Shown: positions 1-11,278, numbered from the stretch's first letter. The stretch: 64,000 nt of DNA from Papiliotrema nemorosa (GCA_032158125.1 JASKOT010000001.1:620001-684000); one strand, 5' to 3'. Program-made: numbers and translations. Notes: generated from the letters alone by a model not told the origin.

Positions 1-274
1 CTGAGAATGCCCATCCGAGGACCGACGCCGTGAGGAGGATAAACATCCACAAGGAGCCAGACCATTTGACGAGGATATCCAGAGCGCGATCGAGGCTATA
101 GTACCATGGTGTTTGTTTCTGAGCCAGGACAGTGTCCGATTCGACCTTGAGACCCCGACGGTGGACTGGCGGGGCAGCGATCACGGAGCGAGGAGCACCG
201 GGTGTAGCGAGAAGCGCGTAAAGGCGATTAAAAGTCATCTTAGGGGGGTCGATCGAGGTCGATTCCACCGACAT
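1..274 (-). CDS. Low-affinity iron/metal permease-like protein, N-terminal part (cut by window edge)
   Basis: The reverse strand is open from an ATG at 274-272 to the window edge (91 codons). The N-terminus is hydrophilic; then comes a segment with a conserved-looking aromatic/Asp stretch (TPWYYSLDRALDILVKWSGS) leading into a hydrophobic helix (LWMFILLTASVLGWAFS). This layout, a soluble lead followed by LDR..LD..V..SG and a first membrane helix, resembles fungal FET4-type low-affinity iron/zinc permeases, which import Fe(II) and other divalent metals at the plasma membrane. Only the first tenth or so of the protein is visible, so the family call rests on one short block and is an inference. 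No intron is needed in the visible part. The upstream region (275-807) holds a TCACGTGA palindrome. Confidence 0.55.
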   Translation of the reverse strand, partial: MSVESTSIDPPKMTFNRLYALLATPGAPRSVIAAPPVHRRGLKVESDTVLAQKQTPWYYSLDRALDILVKWSGSLWMFILLTASVLGWAFS

Positions 275-807
275 CGACGAGGAGGCGTAGAGAGATACGG
301 GCTTGTACTATGCAGAGGCTGGGTCTGACCATAAGTTGGATAAGAGGGAACATGGTGAACATCATCATAGCAAGAAGGCAATATATACTTTCCCATCATG
401 CTCCTTTTTCGTTCCTCTTTTTTTTCTGTTTCCATTGCTTGAAGGGTCATCAAATTCGCTCATATATGGTCGCGCGGGTCCTCTTGAGGGGTTTTCCAAT
501 GAGATCTCATATAATTGTCGTAGCAAGATCTCACCAGAGGGTCAAAATTGAGCGGATTAGCGCGGAAATAGATATCTGACGAGTTCTTGCACAGGTTTTT
601 GACGTTTCGCAAATCACGTGACTGCTCTTTTCCCGCGCTTTTCGATGCCATATCCAAAAATGTCATCAGTGGGTGATGTAAGTCTTTGTGTCCAAAATGA
701 TCGTGAGTCAACCGGGATAGTCTCTTTAAGGGCGCGAGAAGTTAGAAAATCAGGGACTTAGAAGCGAGACACGGCCCTGTAACACTTGCAAGTGGTATAC
801 GCCCCAT
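275..807. other. Intergenic region upstream of the permease-like gene
   Basis: This stretch lies between the start of the permease-like gene (reverse strand) and the 3' end of the next reverse-strand gene. It is AT- and pyrimidine-richer than the genes, with a T-run near 417-427. It probably carries the permease promoter and the 3' UTR of the downstream gene. I see no coding exon in it; the short ORFs here have no intron structure or family resemblance. Confidence 0.6.
614..621. promoter_or_regulatory. TCACGTGA palindrome (bHLH/Cbf1-type site)
   Basis: A perfect 8-bp palindrome containing the CACGTG E-box core sits about 340 bp upstream of the permease-like start codon. In fungi this core is bound by bHLH factors such as Cbf1. 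The same 8-mer recurs in intergenic DNA near 30173 and at 36744. Function is inferred from the motif only. Confidence 0.35.
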
Positions 808-3795
808 TCATTCCCTCGCAGGACTAGTGCCCGAACGATCATTCGCCGACCCCGAGCTGGTCGGTCTCCTCAAAGAGAAGAACCTGAACGGCTTCTTCTC
901 GCCTTGAGCTTGAGAGGGAGCCGCGCCCAGAGGCGAGAGATTGTTACCTTGTTGATGATTATCCTCTGCTTGGACTCTGTGAGATATCCATCCACCTCCC
1001 GATAGATCCGCCGAAATGGATCGAGTCGTACCTGGATGCACCGGCGCACCATTGCTTGGACCGGTAATCACGGGGGGATCATTGCGTGCCCATCGTTTGG
1101 AAAGAGCGCCCCACTTGAGTGCCAATTGTTGCTTTTCCGACGAGGTTGGGGCGAATGGACTCGCTTCGTATCCCGACAGCAATAAAGAATCATTCGAAGG
1201 TGAAACCCCGAAGATGTTGTTGACGTTGTCAGAGGAGTTGGTGCCAGAGTACCATCGCCTTACGCCGGGAAGCGGAGCGGGAAGACCAGGGACGGCTGAA
1301 GTAGACTGTGAGCCGGTGCCCGTCGCGTTGGGGATAGCCAAAGGAGGAGTATGAGACGGCATTGGAGGCAAGAACGGTCGTTCGGCTTGTTGGCCGGGTT
1401 GCACGACACCGGGAGCGGGGAGAGGCGATCTCCAAGCATGGTCAGGCTCAATGTCGGCTTCGTGGCCCGAATGATCGTCTGAACTCTCGCTTCCTGACCC
1501 ATACTCGTTGTCGTCGTGTCCTTCGGGTCCAATCCAGTCTTGAGGTTGGTATCCACCAATGACCGATTCGTCGTCTGCGTCGGTGACCGCGTCCAAGGGG
1601 GTCTGATCGCCCTCCAAAGATCGGAACAAGCCCTGGGGAAGAAGATTGGCGCTGAAAGACGAGGAGATACCACCATTCGGAGATCCAGGGTCGTGACCCC
1701 AGATATCACTTCCAGAGTCACTTGCTGGCGCAGGCGGCGTGATCGTTCGATTACCCCTGGCACCTGGGCCAAAGTCTTCGAATCCGACCAGATCTGCAGG
1801 TCGCTTCTCCTCTACTGCTTTGTGAACCTTGGCAAATTGACCAAAAGAAGTCGAATGGGAAGGTCGAGCAGTGTAGTTTTGGTGGTCAATGTAGGGCATC
1901 CCTGCTTCCGCCATGTACTGCGCAGCTTGGTGAGCCCATTGATCTCCTCCGTTGCCCGATGCGCCCGTGCCCGATCCAGCTGCATTCGCCGAACCATTTC
2001 GTCGATCGTTGAAACCGTGATTGAAACCTGTAGGTTGATGATTGTATCCCTCTTGAGCGGCCGCTTCGTACGCAGCAGCCATCATCATCATTTCCTCCTC
2101 GGGCCCAATCTTCCTGGCCTCCTCTGCCGCCTTGATGGCAGATTCGACCTTTTCCTCGGCTTCCTTGATTGCCCGTCCAAGCTCCTCATTCCGTGCGTCC
2201 AACTCGCCTATATCTCCTTCCACCTCTTCCAATTCTTCCTTTTTCGCTTCAATCGATTCCCTAGTTTCAATGACAAATTTCGCCCCTTGTTCTTGTACTG
2301 TCCGCAAATTCTTCCCGCTGACCTCCATCAACCCTTTTAATTCTTGTATTTCCGACAATGCTGCTTGTATCTTTACTTCCAGTCCGTCTCTGACAACCTC
2401 GATCGACTTGAGCTTCTTCTCTGCATCCCGCTTGGCACTTTCCGCCTGGCGTTTTTGGTCTTCCAGGTTTTTTGTGCGAGATTTGAGCTCTTGCCTCTCC
2501 ACGTCGTCTTCTTTTCTTCGCGTCCGAACCTCGTCGAGGGAGGTCTGGAGGTGGAGATGAGCCGACGAAACCGAAACGTCGTGTGCGTGCAGCTGAGCCT
2601 GTACTTCCGAAAGTGCAGCTTGCGCGGCAGCCAGATCGGCTTTCAGACCGGCAATGAGAGGCGACGCAGCTGCATCCTCGATGGAGGCAGTATTCAGCGG
2701 TTGCGAAGAGACTAGATTGACGATGGATGCGCGACGAGATTCCGGTATAAACGGTGCGACGGGTATCGGCGCCGGATGAGAGTGCAGCGGTAATGAGGAT
2801 ACGTCGGTCAGATTGGAGGCGTCGAGCTTTCTGTTGCTCTTGGCAGACGACAGGACAGAGGGTATACCAGTGATGGCTTTGGGCACTGCTCGTCAGTTGA
2901 GGCTCCTGTCTCGGTTAAAACTGCGCACCTAAAGATTCGTCCTTGCTAGCTATAGAGCGTAGTTCAGTGATGCCGGCCCTATCCAACAGAGCATTCTTTT
3001 TCCTTCCCTTTTCCCTCGACCCGTCTGTAAACAATCTCCAGACCCATTCGACCTTTGATGGCACCTGTCCCACCAGAACCCAATGACCGAGGTATCCAAT
3101 ATACAACACCCTTCTCTCCCTCGGTAGCGGGGTAGCGTGTTTCTTTCCGATGGGTGTAGGGTCGGAGAGATACGCTGGAGGGGCGAGGGGTGATGTTAAA
3201 GCGATGGACAGAAAGAACAGAGTCTTGTAAACTAGTGGTGGTGTGCGTAACGATATAGCAACATGGTTGGCGAATCGAAATGGTGCAATGGGTGGAGTCT
3301 CCGTTCCTCCCGATGAGGTTGTCACCTCTCCTGTGCTTGGTCCAGATGTTGGCAGGGTGATAGCAGACCCCTCCTCTTCTGTACAAGAGGGAACAGACGA
3401 GTCGGAAGAACGGATATCAGCCAAATGTCGACGAAAAGACAGTTCAGTGAGATGCGATCGGAATGACGCTTCTGTGGGGTTTGTCACTGCCGCTGGGAGA
3501 TCAGCACAACTCGAGAAAGTAGGAGACATAGCAACGCACCGATAAGCAGCAGCACGACCACAGCTGCAATCCAGAACAATGCTCGACGTAGCTCGAGCAT
3601 ATCCTCAAAGCCCCATTTCCCCGTTTGAGCATGATGATTCCCAAAACCGTGACCGAAAAACAAACTACCCAATCGACCGTTTGAACCAGACGTTGTGCCG
3701 AGCAATGGCTCATTCATGGTGACGTCTGCAGCTGGAGTAGGTGTATCCGCACCTACAAGAGCCGCGAGACGACCCATGAATGACCCCAATGACAT
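808..3795 (-). CDS. Membrane-anchored coiled-coil protein of unknown function (965 aa)
   Basis: Three exons: 3795-3540, 3492-2929 and 2885-808. Both introns (47 and 43 nt) have GTGCG donors and CAG acceptors and keep the frame. The protein starts with a soluble segment, then a hydrophobic helix around residues 72-88 (ALFWIAAVVVLLLI) and another near 165-185 (VYKTLFFLSIALTSPLAPPA). A long coiled coil rich in Glu, Lys and Ala follows (roughly residues 350-540, alternating E/K/A/L heptads). The C-terminal half is low complexity, rich in Ser, Gly, Pro and Asp, and ends in a basic segment (KKPFRFFSLRRPTSS). I do not recognise the family. The arrangement suggests a membrane-tethered scaffold or tether, but that is inference. 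The largest uninterrupted ORF begins at GTG 2886; the join to upstream exons shows this is not the true start. Confidence 0.75.
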
Positions 3796-4210
3796 TTGGG
3801 CGCCGTTTCGAGGGACGAGTCGGGAGCAAAATGACCGTGTTTAAGAATGAAGAAGGATTTTATCAGCAGGTGAGATTGGTCTGTCGCATGTACGCGAACA
3901 TTTGAGGACCGGGATTACGCTGTGATAGGGTGAGGATGACCAGGTAGAGGATGGATAGAGTAAAAGGAAAGGGACGAAGTAATGGCACAAGGCGTAGTCA
4001 ATAGGCGACAACTCGAGAAGATCACACCTCTTAGCGTGAAAATGAACGAGAAGAAGAGAAGAAGCCACATCGACTCGGCATTATAAGGAGATATACACCT
4101 CTACGCCTCATCCTTTACTCTTCTTCTCATCCCTCCTACCCCAACACACAGAGAGCAATCACACGAGGTGAGCAGATGCACAGTTGGCATAAACTGTGCT
4201 CATCATCTAG
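3796..4210. promoter_or_regulatory. Divergent promoter region
   Basis: The 415 bp between two divergent start codons (3795 reverse, 4211 forward). It holds a TATA-like stretch (attataagg, about 4078-4087) roughly 130 bp upstream of the complex I gene and a CT-rich tract (4110-4140) typical of fungal core promoters. No coding sequence seen. Confidence 0.5.
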
Positions 4211-4440
4211 ATGCCGGGACCGCTATATCGAGATCCATGGGCAAAGGCCGAGGCATGGCGAAAACACCCCATGTTCTCAGGAAGGACACAGTTGAGGTAT
4301 CTCTTATGCCTCTGACTGATTAGCGGATCGTGGCTGATCACTGCAGATCCGCATTCCCAGGATTGGGCATCGCAACCGTCGCATTTGCTGCGTATGTCAT
4401 CTACGACGACTTTTTCCGAGCAAAGCCAGCACATCATTAA
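4211..4440 (+). CDS. NDUFB3: Mitochondrial complex I subunit B12 (NDUFB3 family, 59 aa)
   Basis: Two exons, 4211-4296 and 4347-4440, split by a 50-nt intron (GTATCT..CTGCAG). The translation begins MPGPLYRDPWAKAEAWRKHP and continues after the splice with FPGLGIATVAFAAYVIYDDF. The DPWA..EAWRKHP block followed by a single membrane helix is the signature of the B12/NDUFB3 accessory subunit of NADH:ubiquinone oxidoreductase, which sits in the membrane arm of complex I in the inner mitochondrial membrane. The protein is short, as usual for this family. Its presence implies that the organism retains proton-pumping complex I. Too short and spliced to appear as a single long ORF. Strong match by eye. 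Confidence 0.9.
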
Positions 4441-4767
4441 GGCGTTCACCAAGTGTTGGATTGTGTATGGACAAGATGAGAAGCGTCCTCGAGGACGACC
4501 TCGATACCGTATGAAAGTAATCGGGGAGAGTGAGCCTGGGTATCGGCTATGGAGAGACATTGATTGGAGAGGATGTGAGGAAGATCGCAATATACCCCCA
4601 AGGCTAGGAACACAATGCGACATGTACCCATTACTTCAGGATACAGGGAGAGCATTGCACTGCCGGATTGCATGCAGTCGATCCGTGAAGAGTGAGATTG
4701 TGCACGGCGCCGATGGACATGAGGTGCATGGGGATACATGATGATGCGTATGGAGCAATGCGCCTGC
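4441..4767. other. Convergent 3' intergenic region
   Basis: Lies between the 3' ends of NDUFB3 (forward) and the uL29m gene (reverse). No coding exon or structured element recognised; expected to hold both 3' UTRs. Confidence 0.5.
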
Positions 4768-6062
4768 CTAGACCTTCCTTACCCGACCATCCTCGTCAAT
4801 CTCAGTCTCCTTCACAAAGTCTTCCGCCTCTTTCCCTGCGTATCCGCCATCTCGGCTCTCAACCTCCGTTTCACTGACTTCTTCATCGCCCACAGTTGCG
4901 TCCCGATCTTCTCTTTGCTCCTGTTCCCTCTGCGGCATCTTGGCCTGGTCTCGTGTCGAGATCCTGCGCAAAGCCTTGGGCAACCTGACATCCTCATACT
5001 TTGCCTGACCTCTGATCGCATCATACTGATTGGCCGGGTCAGACCACGATGCTGGTCGAAGGGGCGCATTATCCTCGTCAATCTTGGGTCCCAACGTAGC
5101 GATCAAACCCATTCGTCGTTCTTGCAGTACCCACTTGATTCGCGCCATCGACTTTCGAACCTGATCGCTGTCAGCGATGCGTTTAATGATGGAAGAGATC
5201 AAAAGACATTCACCTTCTGACTCCTGACACCTTGCCATATCTTGTCGTGCATGCCTCTCGAGGAACTTAATCTCCTCCTCTCCTCTTTCTGGGTCGCCAA
5301 TACATTCTTCTCCTTCAATAGGATGTACCACAACGTATGTAACTCGGCGAACGACTTCAAACGCAGCTCGGGTGCTGTCCATCCTCGTGCTGTACAAGGT
5401 CAGCGCACCATTCTTCAACACACAAAGCTGACAACGCCGACCGAGAGCAAGATCAGCGCCACAGAACACTCACAATTGTCATTCTCAATCGTCCAATCTG
5501 GAGCACTAGTCTCTATGGCTCCGATCTCAGGTGGTTGCTGCTGATTCGATTTGGGTTTATGCATCGCACCTCTGCTCACATGGAAGAATTGCCATAGAGG
5601 ATGTTCCGGTTGGGTCTCGGCAGCTACCGGCGAGTTCTCGTACTCTTCACCTGGGGGCCACGAAGTGGGTTCCAGATGACCGGAAGGTAGCTGAACGGAT
5701 GTTTGTCGATGTGGACGAATCTTGATCTCCTGCCCTTTGCGGTTGAACATTCTCGGCGTTTCAGTGGTTGATGTCGATTCTGAAGATGATTCCGCCGAGT
5801 TGCCATTATGGAAACTAGCCGAGGCGCCTGATGGGGGAGTCGCTGCGTTTGGATCTAGAGGGTCGAGCGGGGGAAGAGTGTTGGCGTTGATAGGCCCAGC
5901 TTCGGAATGAGGTGCAGGGGGATGAGGAACGGATTCTTGAGGAGTGGGTATGTTGGATCCTCCTGGACCTTTTGCGCCCGCCCCACCGAGTGGCGGATGA
6001 GCTACTCTCCTTCCTGCCGTATGCATCGATCGAACAAGCCATGGTAAGCGTGATGTAGACAT
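4768..6062 (-). CDS. MRPL4: Mitochondrial large-subunit ribosomal protein uL29m (MRPL47/MRPL4 family, 385 aa)
   Basis: Three exons: 6062-5474, 5389-5214 and 5160-4768, introns 84 and 53 nt. The chosen ATG (6062) begins an Arg-rich, acid-free leader ([19 protein letters not shown]) typical of a mitochondrial presequence; an in-frame ORF runs further upstream but without a better start. After a Pro/Ser-rich linker comes HPLWQFFH, and across the first splice the family core [13 protein letters not shown] then [15 protein letters not shown] and [11 protein letters not shown], which is the MRP-L47 (uL29m) domain. The second exon boundary falls just before a conserved KWVLQERR helix. The C-terminus (last ~60 residues) is a Glu/Arg-rich tail. 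The protein binds near the polypeptide exit tunnel of the mitoribosome. Family call is secure; the tail is lineage-specific. Confidence 0.9.
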
Positions 6063-6245
6063 GATGCCTCGAGTAAAACGGTCGAGATGTATCGAGTGAA
6101 AGATGTCTCGTACTGGGTCTCTGGACATTCTCGGGATCAAATGGGTCGACAAAAATTGGCCAAAAACAAATCGACAACCCCACCTAGCCTGCATATATGC
6201 AACTACGCGTACAGCGGCATATACACCGTAAATGGGACAAGCCAT

Positions 6246-6464
6246 CTACATGCATGGCACGGAGCCGCGCGAGACTATAACAAAGCGCTCATCATGGCCT
6301 GGAGCAAGTCCGTCCATACCGGCCGCGACGGTGACAGCCACTGAGGTCAAGACACGCCCACCAGCAGCTTCAGATTTGGCAGCTATGTCTTCCTTCGTCA
6401 ACGAGAGTGTGTAATGTGATTAATCGAGAGACTCACCGGAAGTGACGGAAGGAGATATTCCCAT
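6246..6464 (-). CDS. Possible tiny spliced ORF, unknown (54 aa)
   Basis: ATG at 6464, a consensus donor (GTGAGT at 6436-6431), an acceptor at 6385-6383 (TAG) and an open second exon to a stop at 6248-6246 would give a 54-residue Ala/Val/Gly-rich peptide. Exon phases fit (28 + 137 nt). I recognise no family. It lies wholly within the upstream region of the uL29m gene, so it could equally be a non-coding or 5'-UTR intron signal. Low confidence; listed because the splice signals are good. Confidence 0.2.
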
Positions 6465-6480
6465 CGCAGCTGCTTCACTC

Positions 6481-6510
6481 AGATCCACGCTCAGAAGATC
6501 CACGCTCAGA
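6481..6510. repeat. Perfect 15-bp tandem duplication
   Basis: The unit agatccacgctcaga occurs twice head to tail without a mismatch (6481-6495, 6496-6510), in non-coding DNA between two reverse-strand genes. It looks like a recent slippage or duplication event. Confidence 0.9.
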
Positions 6511-6657
6511 CACTGCGCGACTGACGCGCTGTGTTGTCCCCATCAGGAGCTATGCGTGCGGTCCAATGAGATGGTATACGCCAGGCCTGAGTGACAGCGC
6601 TCGCGTCCTTGTCGAATGCATAGATAATGAAGACGGTCATCAGAGGGAGCCGTCTGA

Positions 6658-7572
6658 TTATTCTCCTGGACCTGCGGCAGCGTAGAGTCCCCATTCTTCC
6701 CTTCCGGCGCGATCCATCAGGTCCAGAGTCCTCTCACCAGCCTCGGACTGGCTCATCAGTATCCAATCGGGCGTGTCGACACTTACAAACCATACCCGAC
6801 GGATCCTGCAGTTGGCGTAGATACGAATGTAGCTGATTGAAGCGAGACTGCCGCTAGGCAACTCCTGTCGCTCGACTTTGCGTTTCTTCGCCGAATCATG
6901 TGGTCGCGACGGACGCGGAAGGGTCACAAAGAGTTGCAAGAGGGTGCTGAGGTCAAGGTTGAGATGACACCACGAGGTAAGAGTCGACGTCGTTTGGGAA
7001 GGAAGAGATAGCGGTAGATGGACGAGGGGTGTTTTGCGATCCAGATGTATAGACGGTTCGTGCTATACTTTCAGCTTCTCGGCTTGGTACGCTGGTATCT
7101 GAAAACTCACCTTGAAGCTTGACACACGGATGATCCCTTCTCGACCTTTTGGATCCATCACTCCTATTTCGAAGGAGAAAGGCCTTGTACCAAGGGGGCG
7201 GAATTGTATGCCTAGCCACGGCAGCTCGATGCCGAGCGGCTTTTCCATCATTCCGGCACTTGTAGCCTTCTGAACTGCTCGAGAGACTCCCGCTTGTATG
7301 TACGTTCGAGCGATAGTAGGTGACTGTAGATGAATGACATAGTGGAAGAGTGAGCCTCGTTGGTCGTTGACCAGATCATGAGGCTCAGCATCCGGTACAA
7401 CGTCAATCAGCGACTCAGGGTGATCATGGTCAGTCACCACGCGAAACAAAGGCGAGAGACCTGGTTGGGAAGTCGATGAGAGAAGTGTGAGCAGGTGAGG
7501 CTGTTGGTGAGCTTGCGCTCGTTGTTCTACTAAACATTCACCCACCTGAACGCTACCAGACAAGAGGGACAT
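6658..7572 (-). CDS. CFAP20-like (DUF667/CFA20 domain) protein, 260 aa
   Basis: Four exons: 7572-7546, 7500-7111, 7062-6787 and 6747-6658. The protein matches the cilia- and flagella-associated protein 20 family along most of its length: GIELPWLGIQFRPLGTRPFS followed by FEIGVMDPKGREGIIRVSSFK, a central segment with HLNLDLSTLL, and the highly conserved SYIRIYANCRIRRVWF block. CFAP20 is an inner-junction protein of doublet microtubules in ciliates and animals and also has reported nuclear roles. An insertion (KKRKVERQE, about residue 195) looks like a nuclear localisation signal. The first intron (45 nt) is a multiple of three and has no stop, so retention would add 15 residues. The divergent TEL2 gene begins 226 bp away. 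Family call is strong; its role in a fungus without flagella is unknown. Confidence 0.85.
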
Positions 7573-7798
7573 TATAAAGTCGAAGACAACGGGTAGATAC
7601 GCTTGCTATGCTTGGCCGCATTGCCCTCTGAAGAGTCGAAGGTCGTGATCGACAACGCAAGGAAAGAGAACGAAGGACGGACCGGCATGGCGGCTGTTTT
7701 GGAATTTCAAGTTTCAGAATTCGACCTACCTTCATCTTCCTTTCTTCAATCTCTCGCAGCTCTGCAACCTTTCCACTCAGCTACTCGCGAGACAGGCG

Positions 7799-10700
7799 AT
7801 GTCTCAAGATGGTGTGGAGACCCTCAAAGACCTTCGGGAAGCTTTGCGAGCGCCGATTGAGAATCTCGACGCATTCACCAATCTCCTCGAGAGCGCGGTA
7901 CAGGCTCTGCAGCTAGGTAATTCAGTGACGGCGTCGACCAGATCGCCAGAAACTCGAATCATCAGACGGTATCTACCTAGTATTCAATTATCTCTCCTGA
8001 CTGCTCAACTTCCTACATTCCTGCCAGCTTTGGACGACACGGGTCAGCAACTGCTCAAGAGTCTCTTCGTACCTTCGAGGCAGGTCGAGGGTATATCCGT
8101 CCGAAGGGAGATAGCACTCTCGACATACCTTATCCTATCTTCGTGTCTCTCTACCAAGTCTGCCACGCCCCTACCGCGGGAATCCAGGCAATATGTGCTC
8201 GACCTCTTATCCGACGTGACGGCGTATGACATTGGTGATATCCACTGGTCAGTGGGGTCCATCTCAGACAGCACAGAGGGAAGCAAGGAGTCCACTGCTA
8301 GGCAGCTTAGATGGGAAGACGCCGTGACCTCGATCATTGGACTACCGGGAAAGATCGCCAATGCTGTAGGAAGGTGGAAATCTGAGGGGTGGACAGGGGA
8401 GACTCCGGTGAAGCTTGAGCCAAAGTGAGTTTCGGTACCGGCTAGGCGATGTGACTTCACTGACTTTCAGGCCGTACTTCGACCACCTATGTATCAGCCT
8501 CGAAAGGTTGATGTATGAGCTATCGCAGTCGGATCTCGGTATGTCCGGCTTCAATCGTACCACTTTGCTGAGCATAGCCATGATATCCCCTCTACAATAC
8601 GTGATTCAACGCTTGAGCGCTCTGAGCCTTTTCACCTCCAGGATAGACGCTCAATCAAGGTCCCCGTCTTTCTGGCCAGTCGTCCTTCCCAGTTTGCTAC
8701 GACATCTCAAGCCTTCATCGGGGAGTTTGCTCGCATCCTATCCCTCAACGTTCTTCCCGTCTATTCTACTGGCTCTGCCTACTTCGACCCTGGTGACCGT
8801 TGTGTCTTCCCTCATACATCACCTCGCACAGCATACTACAGATCTGCCATACGATTCACCGTCAGACTTGGTCCGAAGAGCGGCTACAGTATTCTCGCTT
8901 ATCCTCGGGAAAGCCGAGGCAGGAAAAGAAGCAATGGATGCGGTGTTGCAAACCCTGCTGTCGCCAGATGCTGGGACAGGGACATCGCGCCATGCTCTCA
9001 TCAGGATTGTAGTCGCCTGGATCAGTCAGTCTGCAGAGAAAGGCAAGTCGATCGCTTCCACCTTCTTCTTATCTGACTGGGATAGATATTCTTGCCGGTC
9101 TCGATATCGTTATGGACGCTTGGACCGATCCAAAGTACATCAGATTCGCCTTGTACCGACAGCAATACGGTGCGTCGTACAGATATCGCTGACCAACTGG
9201 CTGATGAAACAGATACTACATATGCGTTGCTGTCGCTCATATCTCTGCTCGACCCATATCACCCTCGTTTGATCCAGCTGTCGCATCGAACAAGATTCCT
9301 CACGGCCATGCAAACATATCTTTCTCATCCAGACGCCTCTGTCAGAAGGCTTGGGATGCTTGTAGCGGAAGTTGTGTCGGAAAGGACGTTGCCCGAATCC
9401 AGCAATGACCTGGAGTTTTCGGAAAAGGACGAGATTGAGGAACTGAAAGCCGGGCTGGAGGGCGACGAGCCGAAAGCTAAAGTCCCTCGGGATCCGAAAC
9501 GACTCAAATTTGGCGCCAGCATGTGGGAGGGCAAAGCTGAAGGCAGAGAGGAGGCGAGAGTCCTGAGGAGTAGTGTCGGAGTGCGGGACCGGCACGCAGT
9601 ATTGTCAGACGATGAAAGTCTCTGGCTTCTCGGCTGGGATGAGATCCCGGCGATCACTCAGGACACTCTATCGTCCGCAAAACCAACGGTGACATCACCT
9701 AGAGGCCGTAAACCAACCAGAGAGAAGAGACCCACCTCGAAACCTCAACCGAAGATCGTCATGCTGGATGACGAACAAGCCGCCGATTCGTTGGAAGGCT
9801 ACGACATGCCGTCTCCTTCCTCTTCCCGATCGCCTTCACCTACGCCTTCGTACCTGGAAGAAATCGCTGCCGACCCCACGCGCGCCCTGAACAGCTCTCA
9901 GAAGAAAAAGGTTCAGAGGCCGGTGTATATCGCCCAGCTGCACGCTTTACTGAAAGAGAGGGAAAAGCCGGAATGTATCGAGATGGCTCTGCGCCATGGT
10001 GAGAGCTTGATCCGTGCAAAGAAGACCTTTGGCGGGGAGCTGGGTGAGTTTGAGAAGGGTTTGGTCGGTGTGCAGTGATGGCTAACGGGACAGAGGAGAA
10101 TGCTGTCGGACTGGCTACCATGCTCGTGGCGCTCAACGACCCTTTCAACCTCGATGACTTTGACGACAAGCGCCAGGGAATGCTCAACGCTTTGGTGGCC
10201 TGTGCACCGCGTCAAGTAGCTCCGTGAGTTGTCAGCGCGTAGTTAGATGCTGAGACCAAGATTCCTGGCGGACATCTACTTTACTGGCCAATTTTCTCTG
10301 CACCAAAGAGCAGTGATCCTGACCGCCATCGCCATGGGAGCGAGGGAGCTCGCCGGTCTGCCTGTACCATTACAGCCTACCGCCAAGCGTATCGACTTTC
10401 CCAGCAAGACTCTTCCACCCGCCCTTCACCGCAGATACGCCACACAGAGCGATTTTCAAGGACAACTCGAAGCGGCAGTGGATGGGGTTCGAGGCATGTT
10501 GCTCAGCAAAGGAGCGAGGCAGGGCGAAGAGGAGGTCCCAGAACTCGCCAGGCAGAAAAGGCTGCGCATGTCGACCAAGCGTCCTTTGGTGGTCGAACAT
10601 GGTTCGCTTGCAGAGCGGGAGCTTGATTCGAGGAATCGGCAGGTAGAGCGCAAACAACAGGATCCTGTGGTACCGTTCAAAGACGTCGCGGCGGAGTATT

Positions 10701-11278
10701 TCATCTTGCCGCTTGTCAATCGATTCTGGGCATTTTTCCAGGACAGCGCGATACGAGAAACGAGGGCAAAAATCCGTGGAGATCGATATCGCGGTGCAGG
10801 AACGGGCATGGTCTTGTCCCCGTCTTCTGTCGAAAAGTTTTTGATGACGCTGGTCTTGCTCTTACATGCCGCGAGGCATAGTGCGCTATATTTACACGTC
10901 TTGGCGCCCGAGACGCTTGAGTTGGCCATGGCACTCGCGACCAGACACCAATCGTCACCCGAGGAGGATGAAGTTGAAGGTGTGGGATCTGAAGGTGGCG
11001 AGAGTGGAGTTGTTGGCTCGGCGCTAGAGTTGGCGCTGGTAGTACTGGATGCGAGTTTTGAGCTGGATCAAGGGAGAACGCTGGCGACGCAAAAGGCTAC
11101 TTTGCTTGGTGCAGTGGGAGAATGGGCCGCTACGGTGTTCAAGAATGAAGAGAGGGGTGTGGGCAAGTTGGCCGGACAAGGTGGAATGAGGGAGGGAAGG
11201 GTACGAAGTGGTGCAGCGGGTGTAGTGGTCAAGGTGTCGGACATCGCGGAGAAATGGGGCCGGTTGAGTATAATGTGA
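7799..11278 (+). CDS. TEL2: Telomere length regulation protein TEL2 (TELO2), 1086 aa
   Basis: Six exons: 7799-8424, 8471-9042, 9086-9169, 9213-10043, 10094-10223 and 10261-11278; introns 37-50 nt. The second intron (9043-9085) has a GC donor (G|GCAAGT) and an AG acceptor. The protein is a long helical (HEAT-like) solenoid; from about residue 660 it carries the conserved telomere_reg-2 region, RPVYIAQLHALLKE, EMALRHGESLIRAK, LNDPFNLDDF, ADIYFTGQFSLHQR and ILTAIAMGARELAGL. TEL2 forms the TTT complex with TTI1 and TTI2, which with HSP90 and R2TP stabilises PIKK kinases (ATM, ATR, TOR). A low-complexity, acidic and Ser-rich linker with SPSPTPS lies just before the core domain, a plausible CK2/R2TP docking region as in other TEL2 proteins. 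Length fits the family. Confidence 0.93.

Larger units (their letters stand above)
6063..6657. other. Intergenic region with a 15-bp tandem duplication and a possible tiny gene
   Basis: Between the uL29m start and the end of the CFAP20-like gene. It must contain the uL29m promoter. It holds a perfect tandem duplication (6481-6510) and, on the reverse strand, a weak spliced ORF (6246-6464) listed separately. Confidence 0.5.

Noticed and set aside
1516..2340. 274-codon forward ORF
   Set aside because: Lies antisense within the coiled-coil exon of the membrane-anchored protein, whose splicing and composition are far more convincing.
2886..2888. GTG as start codon of a 692-aa protein
   Set aside because: The three bases overlap a splice acceptor; joining upstream exons gives a longer protein with an ATG start and consistent phases.
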